DNA from: Bosea sp. 685
GTDB taxonomy: Bacteria > Pseudomonadota > Alphaproteobacteria > Rhizobiales > Beijerinckiaceae
Length of the DNA stretch: 64,000 nt
Assembly (NCBI RefSeq): GCF_031884435.1
Contig: NZ_CP134779.1
Span: 5,332,001-5,396,000, forward strand
Direction: 5' to 3'
Made by a program: the position numbers and the translations under genes. Position 1 is the stretch's first letter; every line of letters starts with the position of its first letter. Shown here in pieces: positions 7,742-17,726 of the stretch. Under the pieces are notes generated by a model, which ran no database searches, had not been told where the DNA came from, and saw only the letters and a list, made by a program, of their open reading frames with translations.

Positions 7742-9580
7742 GAATCTGACGGACCCCGAGACGTTGAGGCGCCAGCTGTCGGGGTCCGAGCGGAGCTCGC
7801 GGAGCTGGTGGGCGATCTCGATGCCGATTTCGGTCTGGCGCAGGAGCTTGTCGGCGACCGAACCGTAGACGCGCAGACCCGCTCCATAAGCGCCGGCGAC
7901 TGTGGTCTTGCGTTCGGCCGCGCTGGCATGGCTGGTCCAGACCTGACCCTGGGCCAGGAACAGATAGGGCGACAGCAAGGCCGACCCATAGCTGCCCGAA
8001 AGGGCATGGTTGTATTGCAGCTCACCGCGCGCGAGCCAGCCATGGTCGCCGGTCAGTGCGCCGATATCGAGCGAACTGATCGCGCGCGGGCCGCCGAGCG
8101 AGAACTGCTCGGAATTGTAGAGTGCACCCGTGAAGGAGCGCTGGCCTTTCAGGTTGGCCTCGAACGTGAAGTTCGCAGGCAGCTGCTGGATGACGCGCAG
8201 GCGCAGCTCGCCCTTGGCGAAATCCTCACGCGCATCGGCCCGCGAGATCGGGCGCAGAAAGGTCGCGTCGTTGGGGCCTCGGCTGCCGAGCCCGTCGATA
8301 CCGCGGCTCAGATCGCCGCCGAGCTGCACCGTGGTGTCGCTCTGGAAGCTGCGCGAATAGTCGAAGCCGAAGCGCAGTGGCCGGATCCGGTCTTGGTAAA
8401 GGATCGCGTTGAAATCGGTGGCGCGCTGTTCCTCGCGAGTCGGCTCGTAGCTGAAGCGCAGGTTGAGGTTCTCGTCGCGGCCCCGGATCAGCGCATAGAG
8501 CAGCCTGGCCGAGAAGCGGGTATACTGACTGTCGGTTTGGATCTGGCCGGCGGCGACCCGCGGCAGCGTACTGGAGAACACGCTCTCGAGGTTGAGCGTC
8601 AGCCCGTCGACGCCGAGCGGCAGCAGGAAGCCGCCGGCGAAGATGCGCCGCGGGCTCTGCACCTGTGCGAAATCGTCGGAGGGCCGGCCCGAGGCCGAGC
8701 CATAGATCTGCTCGCCCAGCCCGAAAACCGAGTTCAGCACCGGCGAGACGCTGGTTCCGAACCGGCCGATCGCGCGGCTCAGGCCGTTATCGGCGCTGAT
8801 GTCGAGGCCGACCGGGCGATGCGTGCCGTCGAGCGACAGGATCGCAGCACCGCTTTGCTGGCCGGGCTGCAGCGCCGAGCGCAAGGCAAGACCCGGAATG
8901 TCGCCGGCGAGCAACAGCCGGCGCTCGAGCTCGCGGCGGGTCAGATGGCGCTGCCCGACCAGCGGGGCGAGATAGGCCAGCGCCTTGTCGCGCACGAGCG
9001 GCGGAATCCTGGCGCCGTCGAGGCTTTCGATGAAGCCGTCGATGACGGCCAGCCGCAGCGTGCCGCCAGCCTTCAGCTTCTGCGGCGGGACGACAACGCG
9101 GGCAAGGATGTAGCCGGCATCGGCATATGCACGCTCGATCGCGGCCGCCACGGCAAAAATCGCGCCGGCGTCGATCTGGTGCCCGCGCAGGGCCGCAAGC
9201 TGCCGCCCGGTCTCAAGCGCCAGATCGGGAAAGCCATCAGAGATTTCCACATCCCCGACCAGCACCTTCGCCCCGCCCGCAACCGGCGTCCGCGTCGTGC
9301 CCGATGGAATGGCGAGCGTGTCCCCGCCTTGCCGAGGCGGGGCGAAATCCCGCGGGATTGTCAGCGACGGTGATGTCGAGCCCTGCGCCTGGGCCAGCAC
9401 GGCGCCGGGAACCAGGGACAAGATCACCGCAGCGACGCCCGCCGATCCGCGTAATCGTTCCGCCACCGTCGTCCCCGTGTCCCACCTGCCTGCGATCGAC
9501 GCGCCAAGAAGCCGACCTTGCCAAGCGTAATGCATCATCCCGAATAGTCTCGTGCCCGCCTCGTGGCCGAGATGCAACAT
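7739..9580 (-). CDS. ShlB/FhaC-family TpsB outer-membrane transporter
   Basis: This 613-residue Omp85-superfamily protein would secrete the divergently encoded TpsA through the outer membrane. It has an N-terminal signal region (VAAVILSLVPGAVLAQAQ), POTRA domains between about residues 100 and 250 (VLVGDVEISDGF, YILARVVVPPQKL, RHLTRRELERRLLL) and a C-terminal 16-strand barrel ending in the outer-membrane signature Phe (SGSVRF). The VRGY-like loop position reads GPRAIS. The start may be the ATG at 9580 or the paired ATGs at 9538/9535. Partnership with TpsA follows from adjacency and family. Confidence 0.88.
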   Translation of the reverse strand: MLHLGHEAGTRLFGMMHYAWQGRLLGASIAGRWDTGTTVAERLRGSAGVAAVILSLVPGAVLAQAQGSTSPSLTIPRDFAPPRQGGDTLAIPSGTTRTPVAGGAKVLVGDVEISDGFPDLALETGRQLAALRGHQIDAGAIFAVAAAIERAYADAGYILARVVVPPQKLKAGGTLRLAVIDGFIESLDGARIPPLVRDKALAYLAPLVGQRHLTRRELERRLLLAGDIPGLALRSALQPGQQSGAAILSLDGTHRPVGLDISADNGLSRAIGRFGTSVSPVLNSVFGLGEQIYGSASGRPSDDFAQVQSPRRIFAGGFLLPLGVDGLTLNLESVFSSTLPRVAAGQIQTDSQYTRFSARLLYALIRGRDENLNLRFSYEPTREEQRATDFNAILYQDRIRPLRFGFDYSRSFQSDTTVQLGGDLSRGIDGLGSRGPNDATFLRPISRADAREDFAKGELRLRVIQQLPANFTFEANLKGQRSFTGALYNSEQFSLGGPRAISSLDIGALTGDHGWLARGELQYNHALSGSYGSALLSPYLFLAQGQVWTSHASAAERKTTVAGAYGAGLRVYGSVADKLLRQTEIGIEIAHQLRELRSDPDSWRLNVSGSVRF

Positions 9581-9711
9581 CAGTCGCCAGCATTGTGAAC
9601 AACAGTCTACAGCGGCGCCACGACATGGATGGTTAACGTAACACTATGCAGTTTCGACGCTTTTTCCAAAATGCTAAAAGCTAACGAAGAGTAAACGTCG
9701 ACGAGTTGACC
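9581..9711. promoter_or_regulatory. Divergent promoter region between tpsB and tpsA
   Basis: These 131 bases separate the two divergent TPS genes and are clearly richer in A/T than the coding flanks, especially 9625-9700. Both promoters must lie here or inside the ends of the genes. I could not assign -35/-10 boxes with confidence. Confidence 0.5.
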
Positions 9712-12700
9712 ATGACCATCCGCGCTGCAGCCCACGCTCGACAAGACGCCTCCGCCATTCATGGGGCCCTGCCGCGCTCCGCAACCCTCTCACGGCTATC
9801 GGGACCCTCGCTTCTCGCACTCGCCTGGGCGAGCATGGCGGTTGCGTCTCCCGCCGCCTCGCAGGCACTGCCAGCGGGCGGTTCGGTCGCGTCAGGCGGG
9901 ATTGCGATCTCGGGTGGAAGCGGCGGCCGACTGAATGTGCAGCAGACCACCGATCGCGGCGTGATCAACTGGCAGAGCTATTCGGTCGGGCAAGGAGGGC
10001 AGGTGACATACCGGCAGCCCTCGGCCGCTGCGGCGACGCTGAACCGGGTCACCGGCAACACGACCTCGACCATCGCCGGCGATATCCGTGCCAACGGTCA
10101 GGTCTACCTGGTCAATCCCAATGGCGTGGTGATCACGCCGAGCGGCAGCGTCAAGACCTCCGCCTTCGTCGCCTCGACGCTCGGCATGTCCGATGCCGAC
10201 TTCAATGCCGGCCGGAACACGTTCACCGGTTCGGGCTCAAGCAAAGGCGTGCTCAACCAGGGCAAGATCGCCACGACCGGCCGGGGCGGTTTCGTCGCGC
10301 TGATCGGCGGCACCGTCTCGAACGAAGGCTCGATCAGCGCGTCCGGCGGCAAGGTCGGCCTGGGCGCCGGCGAGCGCGTCTCGCTCGACCTGCAGGGCGA
10401 CGGGTTTCTCTCGGTCAGCGTGCCGTCGGGCGACATCGACAAGGTCGAGGCGCTGATCAGGAACTCCGGTAAGATCAGGGCGAGCGGTGGACGCGTCGAG
10501 CTCAAAGCCGCGACGACGGCGGACGTGGCGCGCGCAGCGATCAACGTCTCCGGCACGATCTCCGCATCGAGCGCCAGGGCTACGAAGGACGGTCTGGTCT
10601 TCGGCGCGGACCAGGGAGCGGGCTCGATCGTGCTGTCGGGCGGCAAGGGCGGCTCGGTCGCCGTCTCCGGCAAGGTCGCGGCCACCGCGCGCAATGGCGA
10701 CGGCGGCACGATCCGGATCAAGGGTCGCGAGGTCGCGTTGTCGGGGCGGCTCGACGCGTCCAGCGCGAGTGCCGGGGGCGGCAAGGTCACGGTGACGGCC
10801 AAGACCATCGGCCTCGCCTCGGCGCATGTCGACGTCTCCGGCAAGACGCGCGGCGGTGCCATCCGCATCGGCGGCGACTATCAGGGTACGGGCAGGCTCC
10901 AGCACGCCGACACGGTCACCATCGACGCAGCCTCGACGCTGAAGGCCGACGCGACCGACGCCGGCAATGGCGGCAAGGTCATCGTCTGGTCAGACGTCGC
11001 GACGGTCTTCGACGGGCATATCTCCGCCAAGGGCGGGCCCAATGGCGGCGATGGCGGCTTTGCCGAAGTCTCATCCAAGGGCTGGCTAGGCTATGACGGA
11101 ACCGCCGAACTCTCCGCCAGCCGGGGCGCGTTCGGCACGCTGCTGCTCGATCCGCGCGACCTGACCATCACGGCCTCGGGAACCGACAACGTCTCGAGTT
11201 CCGGCAGCTCGACGATCACGCTGACGGCGAGCAGCAACGGCGTCTCCAACCTCAAGGCCTCGACCATCATCAGCAACCTGGCCACGGCCAATGTGACCGT
11301 GCTGACGAATTCCTCGGGTAGCGGCGGCACGGGCCTGATCACCGTCAACGCCGACATCACCTGGAGTTCGAACAAGACGCTGACGCTTACCGCGCAAGGC
11401 GGCATCGTCATCAACAACGCCATCACCGGTGCCAATGGCGGCCTGGTGCTGTCGGCCAATACGACAATCACGACCGGCAGCGGCGGCGCCATTTCGGTCG
11501 GCAGCTTCACCCTGACGAAAGGCGCCTGGAGCCAAAACAACGCCACGCTGCCGGCCTTCAGCGCCGCCAGCAACTTCAGCGTCAACACCAGCAATGGCGC
11601 GACATTCCTGCGCGTTACCGGCGGCGACGGGCTCTCGATTGCGACGGCTTACCAGGTCGCCGACATATACGGGCTGCAAGGCGTCGGCGTGTTCGGCCGC
11701 AACTTCGCGCTCGCCAACGATATCGACGCCGGCGTTACGGCGAACTGGAACGGCGGCAAGGGCTTCGTCGCGATCCAGAGCCTCGGCAACGACTTCAACG
11801 GCAATAACCGCACGATCAACGGGCTCACCGTCGGCTTCGTCGCCGGCAGCTACTCCAACGGCCAGGGCCTGATCGATACCATCGAGACGTCGGGCTCGGT
11901 CCGCGATCTCAAGCTGGTTGGCGGCACCGTCACGGGCGGCTCCTACGCCCAAAGCGGCGTGTCCCTCGGCGCGCTTGCCGGCCTCAACCAGGGCACGGTC
12001 AGCAACGTCACCTCGAGCGTGGCGGTGACGAGCAAGGGCCTGACGCTCGGCGGGCTCGTCGGCTACAATATCGGCTCGATCACGAAATCCTCGGCCAGCG
12101 GCGCGGTGACGGGATCGAATGGCTCGGACAGCACGAATTTCACCTTCGTCGCGGGCGGCCTCGTCGGCGCCAACAGCGGCAGCATCACGCTTTCGCGCGC
12201 GAGCGGCGCGGTGACCGGCTACCAGCAAATCGGCGGCCTCGTCGGCTCTTCCTATGGCAGCGTGACGGATTCCTACGCCACCGGCTCGGTGACGGGCGTC
12301 TACAACAGCGTCGGTGGTTTGATCGGCGAGCTTCAGGGCGGCAGCGTCACGCGCAGCTACGCGAGCGCAACCGTGACCAACACCGGATCCTACGCCACCA
12401 CCAATCCCTATTATACCGGCGGTCTGGTCGGCTATGCCAATGGCGGCTCGGTCACGCAGTCCTACTCGACCGGCTCGGTCAACGCGGCCAATGCGAGCGC
12501 GATCGGCGGACTTGTCGGCGGCCTCATGGGCGGGGCGAGAATCACCGATTCCTACACGACCTCGGCGGTTCAGGGCAGGCTCTATACCGGCGGACTCGTC
12601 GGTCAGATCGACACGGGAAGCGTGGTGACGCGCGCCTATGCCGACAACAGCGTCTCAGGGTTGATTGTCGGCGGCGTCGCGGGCTTGAACAGCGGCACGC

Positions 12701-15700
12701 TGAGCAATGTCTACTGGAACACCTCGACCTCGGGTCTCGGCGCGACCGGCCAAGGCGCCTCGACCGGTTCTGCCGGGCGCACGAGCGCCCAGTTCCGCGA
12801 CGCCGCAAACCAGGCAACCAATTTCGCCGGCTTCGACTTCGCCAACATCTGGTCGCCGCCCGCCGCGGGTTATGATCCGCAGCTTTACGGCGTCTCCTAT
12901 GTCGTGCGCGTCAATGCCGCCGGCAGCTTCCAGTACGGCGACGCGATCACGCCGACGTTCAATGCTTTGCAGAACGGCGATGCGACCTCGGTGATCACCG
13001 GGCTCGTGGTCACCACCAACGCGCCGGCAAATCCGCAGGTCGGGCAGAGCTATACCGCCACCGCCAGCGGCGCGAGCGCGGTCAGCGGCAACGGCGTCGC
13101 CTATCGCTTCGTCTACAACAACGGCACGGTCGCGATCACGCCGCGCCAGCTCACCCTCTCGCTGACCGGATCGGTCGGCAAGACCTATGACGCAACCGCG
13201 ACGGCGACGCTGACGTCCGGAAACTACAGCGCGCTCGGCAATATCGTGAACGGCGATGCCGTTTCGCTCGCCAGCCTGCCGACGAGCGGAACCTACTCCG
13301 ACAAGAATGCCGGAACCGGCAAGATCGTGACGGTGACAGGCCTGACGCTGACCGGAGCCAACGCGTCCAACTACGTGCTGTCTTCGACGCTGTCGGGTTC
13401 GATCGGAACGATCACCCAGGCGACCCTGACCGGAAGCCTCACCGGCACTGTCAGCAAGACCTATGACCGCACCACCACCGCCACCCTGACGACGGCGAAC
13501 TATGCCGCGCTGAACGGCGTTTTCGCCGGCGACAGCGTCGCCATCAACAAGCCGACGAGCGGCACTTACGATAACTTCAACGCCGGCACCGGAAAGACGG
13601 TGACGGTCGGCGGCATCGTCCTGTCGGGCGCGGACGCCAGCAACTACACCATCGCCTCGAGCCTGAGCGGCGCCATCGGCACGGTCCTGCCAAAGGTCCT
13701 GACCACTTCGCTGAAATCGACCACCACCAAGGTCTATGACGGCGAAAACACCGCGACCGTGACGAGCGCCAACTTCAACGCGCTCACCGGCAAGATCGCG
13801 GCCGACGCGACCCCGACCCTGGTGCTGACCTCAGCGGTCGCGACCTACAGCACCAAGGACGTCGGCAGCGGCAAGACCGTCACCGTCACCGGCCTGACGA
13901 GCAGCAACAGCAACTACACCGTCGCCGATGTCAGCGGCGCAATCGGGTCGATCACGCCGCGCCCGCTCACCGCGACGCTGACAGGATCGACCAGCAAGGC
14001 CTATGATTCGACCAATGCCGCGACACTTTCGGCAGGCAACTACCAGCTCGGCGGCGTGGTCGCCGGCGAAAGCATCAGCGTGAATCAGACGACCGCCGTC
14101 TATGCCGGTAAGAATGTCGGTTCCGGTCTCGGCGTCACCGCGACGCTCGCCGCGGGAAATTTCACCGCCGGCAGCGGCACGCAGCTGTCGAATTACACTC
14201 TGCCGACTTCAGCCACGGGCGCGATCGGAGCGATCACGCCCGCGACGCTGATCTACGTCGCCAACCTTGCAAGCCGCGTCTATGGCGACACCAACCCGGC
14301 GCTGTCAGGCACGGTGACAGGGTTCGTCGGCGGCGAGACCCTGGCCTCGGCCACCACCGGGACCGCGAGCTTCTCGACGACGGCAAACGCCGCAAACGAT
14401 GTCAGCAACTACGCCGTCACCGGCGCGGGCCTCAGCGCCGTCAACGGCAACTATGTATTCTCCCAGGCGCCCGGCAACATCGCCGCCTTCTCGATCACGC
14501 AGCGCCAGCTCACCGCCTCCCTGATCGGCTCGATCACCAAGATCTACGATACGACGACCGAAGCGACACTCTCGGGCGACAACTACCAGCTCAGCGGCTT
14601 CGTCGCAGGCCAGGGCGCCGGCGTGACGAAGGCCACCGGCACCTATGCCGGCAAGAATGTCGGCTCCGGCCTCGGCGTCACCGCAACGCTCGCCGCCGAT
14701 GATTTCTCCGCGACGGCTGGCACGAAGCTCTCGAACTACGCCTTGCCGACTTCGGCCGCGGGCATGATCGGCACGATCACGCCAGCGACGCTGATCTACG
14801 TCGCCAACCTGGCGAGCCGCGCCTATGGCGACGCCAACCCGGCGCTGTCAGGCACGGTGACAGGGTTCGTCGGCGGCGAGGGCCTGGCCTCGGCCACGAC
14901 CGGAACCGCAGGCTTCTCGGCTGGAGCGGCGGCGACCGACAATGTCGGCCTTTATGCGATCACCGGCGCGGGCCTCAGCGCCGTCAACGGCAACTACGTC
15001 TTCGTCCAGGCGCTCGGCAACGCCGCCGCCTTCTCGATCACACAGCGCCAGCTCACCGCCACCCTGATCGGCTCGACCGGCAAGGTCTACGACGCGACGA
15101 CCGAAGCGACGCTCTCGGCGGGCAATTACCAGCTCAGCGGCTTCGTCGCAGGCCAGGGCGCCGGCGTGACGAAGACCACGGGTGCCTATACCGACAAGAA
15201 TGTCGGCTCCGCCATCGGCGTCACCGCAACGCTCGCGGCCGACGATTTCTCCGCGACGGCTGGCACGAAACTCTCGAACTACGCCTTGCCGACTTCGGCC
15301 GCGGGCATGATCGGCACCATCACGCCAGCGACGCTGATCTACGTCGCCAACCTGGCGAGCCGCGCCTATGGCGACGCCAACCCGGCGCTGTCAGGCACGG
15401 TGACAGGGTTCGTCGGCGGCGAGACGCAAGGCTCGGCCACCACCGGTACCGCAGGCTTCTCGGCCGGAGCGGCGGCGACCGACAATGTCGGCCTTTATGC
15501 GATCACTGGCGCGGGCCTCAGCGCCGTCAACGGCAACTACGTCTTCGTCCAGGCGCCCGGCAACGCTGCCGCCTTCTCGATCACGCAGCGCCAGATCACT
15601 GCCGCCCTGGTCGGCTCGATCACCAAGATTTACGACGCGACCAACGCCGCGACGCTGGCAGGCGGCAACTACCAGCTCGTCGGCTTCGTTGCAGGCGAGG

Positions 15701-17562
15701 GCGCCGATGTCGCCCAGACTGCCGGAACCTATGCCGGCAGCAATGTCGGATCTGGGCTTGCCGTGAAGGCGGTGCTGTCTGCGGGCGACTTTGCAGCTAT
15801 CGGCAAGACGCAACTCGCGAACTACGCCCTGCCCACGAGTGCATCGGGCTTCATCGGAGCGATCACGCCTGCACCGTTGACCTATGTCGCGACGCCGGCC
15901 AGTCGCGTCTACGGCAACGCCAACCCAGCGCTGTCGGGCACGGTGACGGGGTTCGTCGGCGGCGAGACCCTGACCTCGGCCACCACTGGTACGGCGAGCT
16001 TCTCGACCGCCGCGACGGCCGCCGACAATGTCGGCAGCTACGCCATCGCTGGCGCGGGGCTGACGGCAAACAACGGCAATTACAGCTTCGCACAGGATGC
16101 CGGCAACGCCCTCGCCTTCTCGATCACGCCGCGCGCCCTGACCGCAAATCTCATCGGTGCGACGACGAAGGTCTACGACAGGACACTGGCGGCGGTGCTG
16201 GCGCCTGAGAACTATCAGCTCGGTGGCTTCGTCGCCGGCCAGGGCGCCAGCATCACGCAGACCTTGGGCAGCTACAACAACGCCAATGTCGGCACGGGCA
16301 AATTCGTCGGCGCCACGCTGAACAAGGCCAGCTTTGCCGCCAATGCCGGTACGGATCTGTCGAACTACAGCTTGCCCACCGGGGCCTCCGGGCTGATCGG
16401 CGCAATCACCCCGGCGCCGCTGACGATCACCGGGCTTAGCGCCGCGACCAAGATCTATGACGCCACGACTCTGGCGACCCTACTCGGCGCGGCGCAGCTG
16501 TCCGGCACCGTCTATGCCGGCGACAACATCGCGCTGGCAGGCGTCGCTTCGGGCGCCTTCGGCGACAAGAACGCGGGTGCTGCCAAGGCCGTGACGCTAA
16601 GCGGGCTTGCGCTGGTCTCGACCGGCTTCGTCGAGGGCTTCAACCCGGCGAGCAACTATACGCTCACCCTGCCGACGCTTGCCGCTTCGATCACGCCTGC
16701 ACAGCTGACCTATGTCGCCACGCCGGCCAGCCGCGTCTATGGCGACGCCAACCCGGCGCTGTCTGGCACGGTCATGGGCTTCGTCGGCGGCGAGTCGCTG
16801 GCCTCGGCCACCACCGGCACGGCGAGCTTCTCAACGACCGCGACCGCCGCGAACAATGTCGGCAGCTACGCCGTCACAGGCGCGGGCCTCAGCGCCGTCA
16901 GCGGCAATTATTCCTTCGTGCAGTCCGTTGGCAACGCCATGGCTTTCACGATCACGCCACGCCAGGTCACCGCAGCAGCCGATGCAAAAAGCAAAGTCGA
17001 GGGTCAACCCGATCCGACCTTGACGTTCCAGATATCGGCGGGCTCGCTCGTCAATGGCGACGCCTTCTCGGGCGCATTGAACCGCGAAGCCGGCGAGCGC
17101 GCTGGCGGCCCGCAGATCTTGCAAGGCACGCTCGCATTGTCGGCGAACTATGTGCTGAGCTATCGCGGCGCGACGCTGACCATCACGCCAGCTCCGGCGC
17201 AGCCCATCGTTGCCGAGACGGCCGCGCCGCTCATCGCGCCTTCAGCCGAGCAAACCTTCAGCCCGATTCCGCCGCTGCAGCTGACCCGCTTCGTCGCCGG
17301 GGCCAACCTCGGCGGCACCGGCGCGATCAACGGCCTGGACACCGGGACCACTCCGTCCACAGCGGCGCCCGCCACCCAGGCGAGCAACCCGGTCAACCTG
17401 TTCCTCAACGCGCCCGGAGCCACCCAAGCCCTCTCGACCGACCAGCCCGGCCAGTCAACCCAGGCCGGAGGAGGAACACCTCCCGCCATACAGAGCTGCA
17501 CCTCAGGCGGCGGGACCCGCGTCGAAAGACCGGACGGGACCTCCGTCTGCGCCGCACAGTGA
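9712..17562 (+). CDS. Filamentous haemagglutinin-like TpsA exoprotein with GLUG and YDG/MBG repeats
   Basis: This is a very large exported protein of 2,616 residues. After a signal peptide ending near residue 50 comes the TPS secretion domain, with NPNG at residues 135-138 and the usual beta-helix strands. A Gly/Ser-rich beta-helix follows, then GLUG motifs (repeated GGLVG...GSVTxSYATGSV) at about 779-1010. From about 1150 the protein consists of YDG and MBG domains (KTYDATATATLTSGNY; YVANLASRxYGDANPALSGTVTGFVGGE), including four 181-residue tandem units at 1417-2140. The tail is Pro/Thr-rich with two cysteines (SCTSGGGTRVERPDG). A TTG two codons upstream is an alternative start. It is likely an adhesin or matrix protein; the ligand is unknown. 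Confidence 0.9.
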   Translation: MTIRAAAHARQDASAIHGALPRSATLSRLSGPSLLALAWASMAVASPAASQALPAGGSVASGGIAISGGSGGRLNVQQTTDRGVINWQSYSVGQGGQVTYRQPSAAAATLNRVTGNTTSTIAGDIRANGQVYLVNPNGVVITPSGSVKTSAFVASTLGMSDADFNAGRNTFTGSGSSKGVLNQGKIATTGRGGFVALIGGTVSNEGSISASGGKVGLGAGERVSLDLQGDGFLSVSVPSGDIDKVEALIRNSGKIRASGGRVELKAATTADVARAAINVSGTISASSARATKDGLVFGADQGAGSIVLSGGKGGSVAVSGKVAATARNGDGGTIRIKGREVALSGRLDASSASAGGGKVTVTAKTIGLASAHVDVSGKTRGGAIRIGGDYQGTGRLQHADTVTIDAASTLKADATDAGNGGKVIVWSDVATVFDGHISAKGGPNGGDGGFAEVSSKGWLGYDGTAELSASRGAFGTLLLDPRDLTITASGTDNVSSSGSSTITLTASSNGVSNLKASTIISNLATANVTVLTNSSGSGGTGLITVNADITWSSNKTLTLTAQGGIVINNAITGANGGLVLSANTTITTGSGGAISVGSFTLTKGAWSQNNATLPAFSAASNFSVNTSNGATFLRVTGGDGLSIATAYQVADIYGLQGVGVFGRNFALANDIDAGVTANWNGGKGFVAIQSLGNDFNGNNRTINGLTVGFVAGSYSNGQGLIDTIETSGSVRDLKLVGGTVTGGSYAQSGVSLGALAGLNQGTVSNVTSSVAVTSKGLTLGGLVGYNIGSITKSSASGAVTGSNGSDSTNFTFVAGGLVGANSGSITLSRASGAVTGYQQIGGLVGSSYGSVTDSYATGSVTGVYNSVGGLIGELQGGSVTRSYASATVTNTGSYATTNPYYTGGLVGYANGGSVTQSYSTGSVNAANASAIGGLVGGLMGGARITDSYTTSAVQGRLYTGGLVGQIDTGSVVTRAYADNSVSGLIVGGVAGLNSGTLSNVYWNTSTSGLGATGQGASTGSAGRTSAQFRDAANQATNFAGFDFANIWSPPAAGYDPQLYGVSYVVRVNAAGSFQYGDAITPTFNALQNGDATSVITGLVVTTNAPANPQVGQSYTATASGASAVSGNGVAYRFVYNNGTVAITPRQLTLSLTGSVGKTYDATATATLTSGNYSALGNIVNGDAVSLASLPTSGTYSDKNAGTGKIVTVTGLTLTGANASNYVLSSTLSGSIGTITQATLTGSLTGTVSKTYDRTTTATLTTANYAALNGVFAGDSVAINKPTSGTYDNFNAGTGKTVTVGGIVLSGADASNYTIASSLSGAIGTVLPKVLTTSLKSTTTKVYDGENTATVTSANFNALTGKIAADATPTLVLTSAVATYSTKDVGSGKTVTVTGLTSSNSNYTVADVSGAIGSITPRPLTATLTGSTSKAYDSTNAATLSAGNYQLGGVVAGESISVNQTTAVYAGKNVGSGLGVTATLAAGNFTAGSGTQLSNYTLPTSATGAIGAITPATLIYVANLASRVYGDTNPALSGTVTGFVGGETLASATTGTASFSTTANAANDVSNYAVTGAGLSAVNGNYVFSQAPGNIAAFSITQRQLTASLIGSITKIYDTTTEATLSGDNYQLSGFVAGQGAGVTKATGTYAGKNVGSGLGVTATLAADDFSATAGTKLSNYALPTSAAGMIGTITPATLIYVANLASRAYGDANPALSGTVTGFVGGEGLASATTGTAGFSAGAAATDNVGLYAITGAGLSAVNGNYVFVQALGNAAAFSITQRQLTATLIGSTGKVYDATTEATLSAGNYQLSGFVAGQGAGVTKTTGAYTDKNVGSAIGVTATLAADDFSATAGTKLSNYALPTSAAGMIGTITPATLIYVANLASRAYGDANPALSGTVTGFVGGETQGSATTGTAGFSAGAAATDNVGLYAITGAGLSAVNGNYVFVQAPGNAAAFSITQRQITAALVGSITKIYDATNAATLAGGNYQLVGFVAGEGADVAQTAGTYAGSNVGSGLAVKAVLSAGDFAAIGKTQLANYALPTSASGFIGAITPAPLTYVATPASRVYGNANPALSGTVTGFVGGETLTSATTGTASFSTAATAADNVGSYAIAGAGLTANNGNYSFAQDAGNALAFSITPRALTANLIGATTKVYDRTLAAVLAPENYQLGGFVAGQGASITQTLGSYNNANVGTGKFVGATLNKASFAANAGTDLSNYSLPTGASGLIGAITPAPLTITGLSAATKIYDATTLATLLGAAQLSGTVYAGDNIALAGVASGAFGDKNAGAAKAVTLSGLALVSTGFVEGFNPASNYTLTLPTLAASITPAQLTYVATPASRVYGDANPALSGTVMGFVGGESLASATTGTASFSTTATAANNVGSYAVTGAGLSAVSGNYSFVQSVGNAMAFTITPRQVTAAADAKSKVEGQPDPTLTFQISAGSLVNGDAFSGALNREAGERAGGPQILQGTLALSANYVLSYRGATLTITPAPAQPIVAETAAPLIAPSAEQTFSPIPPLQLTRFVAGANLGGTGAINGLDTGTTPSTAAPATQASNPVNLFLNAPGATQALSTDQPGQSTQAGGGTPPAIQSCTSGGGTRVERPDGTSVCAAQ
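13960..16131 (+). repeat. Four tandem 543-bp units inside tpsA (181-residue YDG+MBG modules)
   Basis: Units begin at 13960, 14503, 15046 and 15589 and each is exactly 543 bp with no indel. Every unit starts Arg-(Gln/Pro)-(Leu/Ile)-Thr-Ala and joins one YDG domain to one MBG domain. Units two and three are nearly identical over long stretches (for example the AADDFSATAGTKLSNYALPT segment), while one and four are more diverged, which points to recent internal duplication. A fifth unit after 16132 is expanded by an extra YDG domain. Confidence 0.9.
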
Positions 17563-17726
17563 CAAGGTTTTTTGTTTCCGAGCTCGAACGACGCGGTCCT
17601 GCATCGCGTTTCCGGCACGCGACGATCTCCGGAACACCCGCAGGGTTAATGTTTCATGCCATTGGATCGCTAAACTTCGACGGTCCAGCCAACTCTTTCT
17701 CAATAGGGCGATGATATGCAGGGGAC

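Noticed and set aside
7808..9373. Long plus-strand open frame opposite tpsB
   Set aside because: Composition is that of an antisense shadow in high-GC DNA (Arg/Ala/Gly/Gln-rich, no domain), while tpsB on the other strand has clear POTRA and barrel features.
11086..12228. Long minus-strand frame inside tpsA
   Set aside because: It mirrors the repetitive coding strand, has no recognisable domain and no start signals, and lies wholly inside the exoprotein gene.
13960..16131. CRISPR-like array
   Set aside because: The repeats are long, contiguous and coding, with no spacers; they are protein modules.
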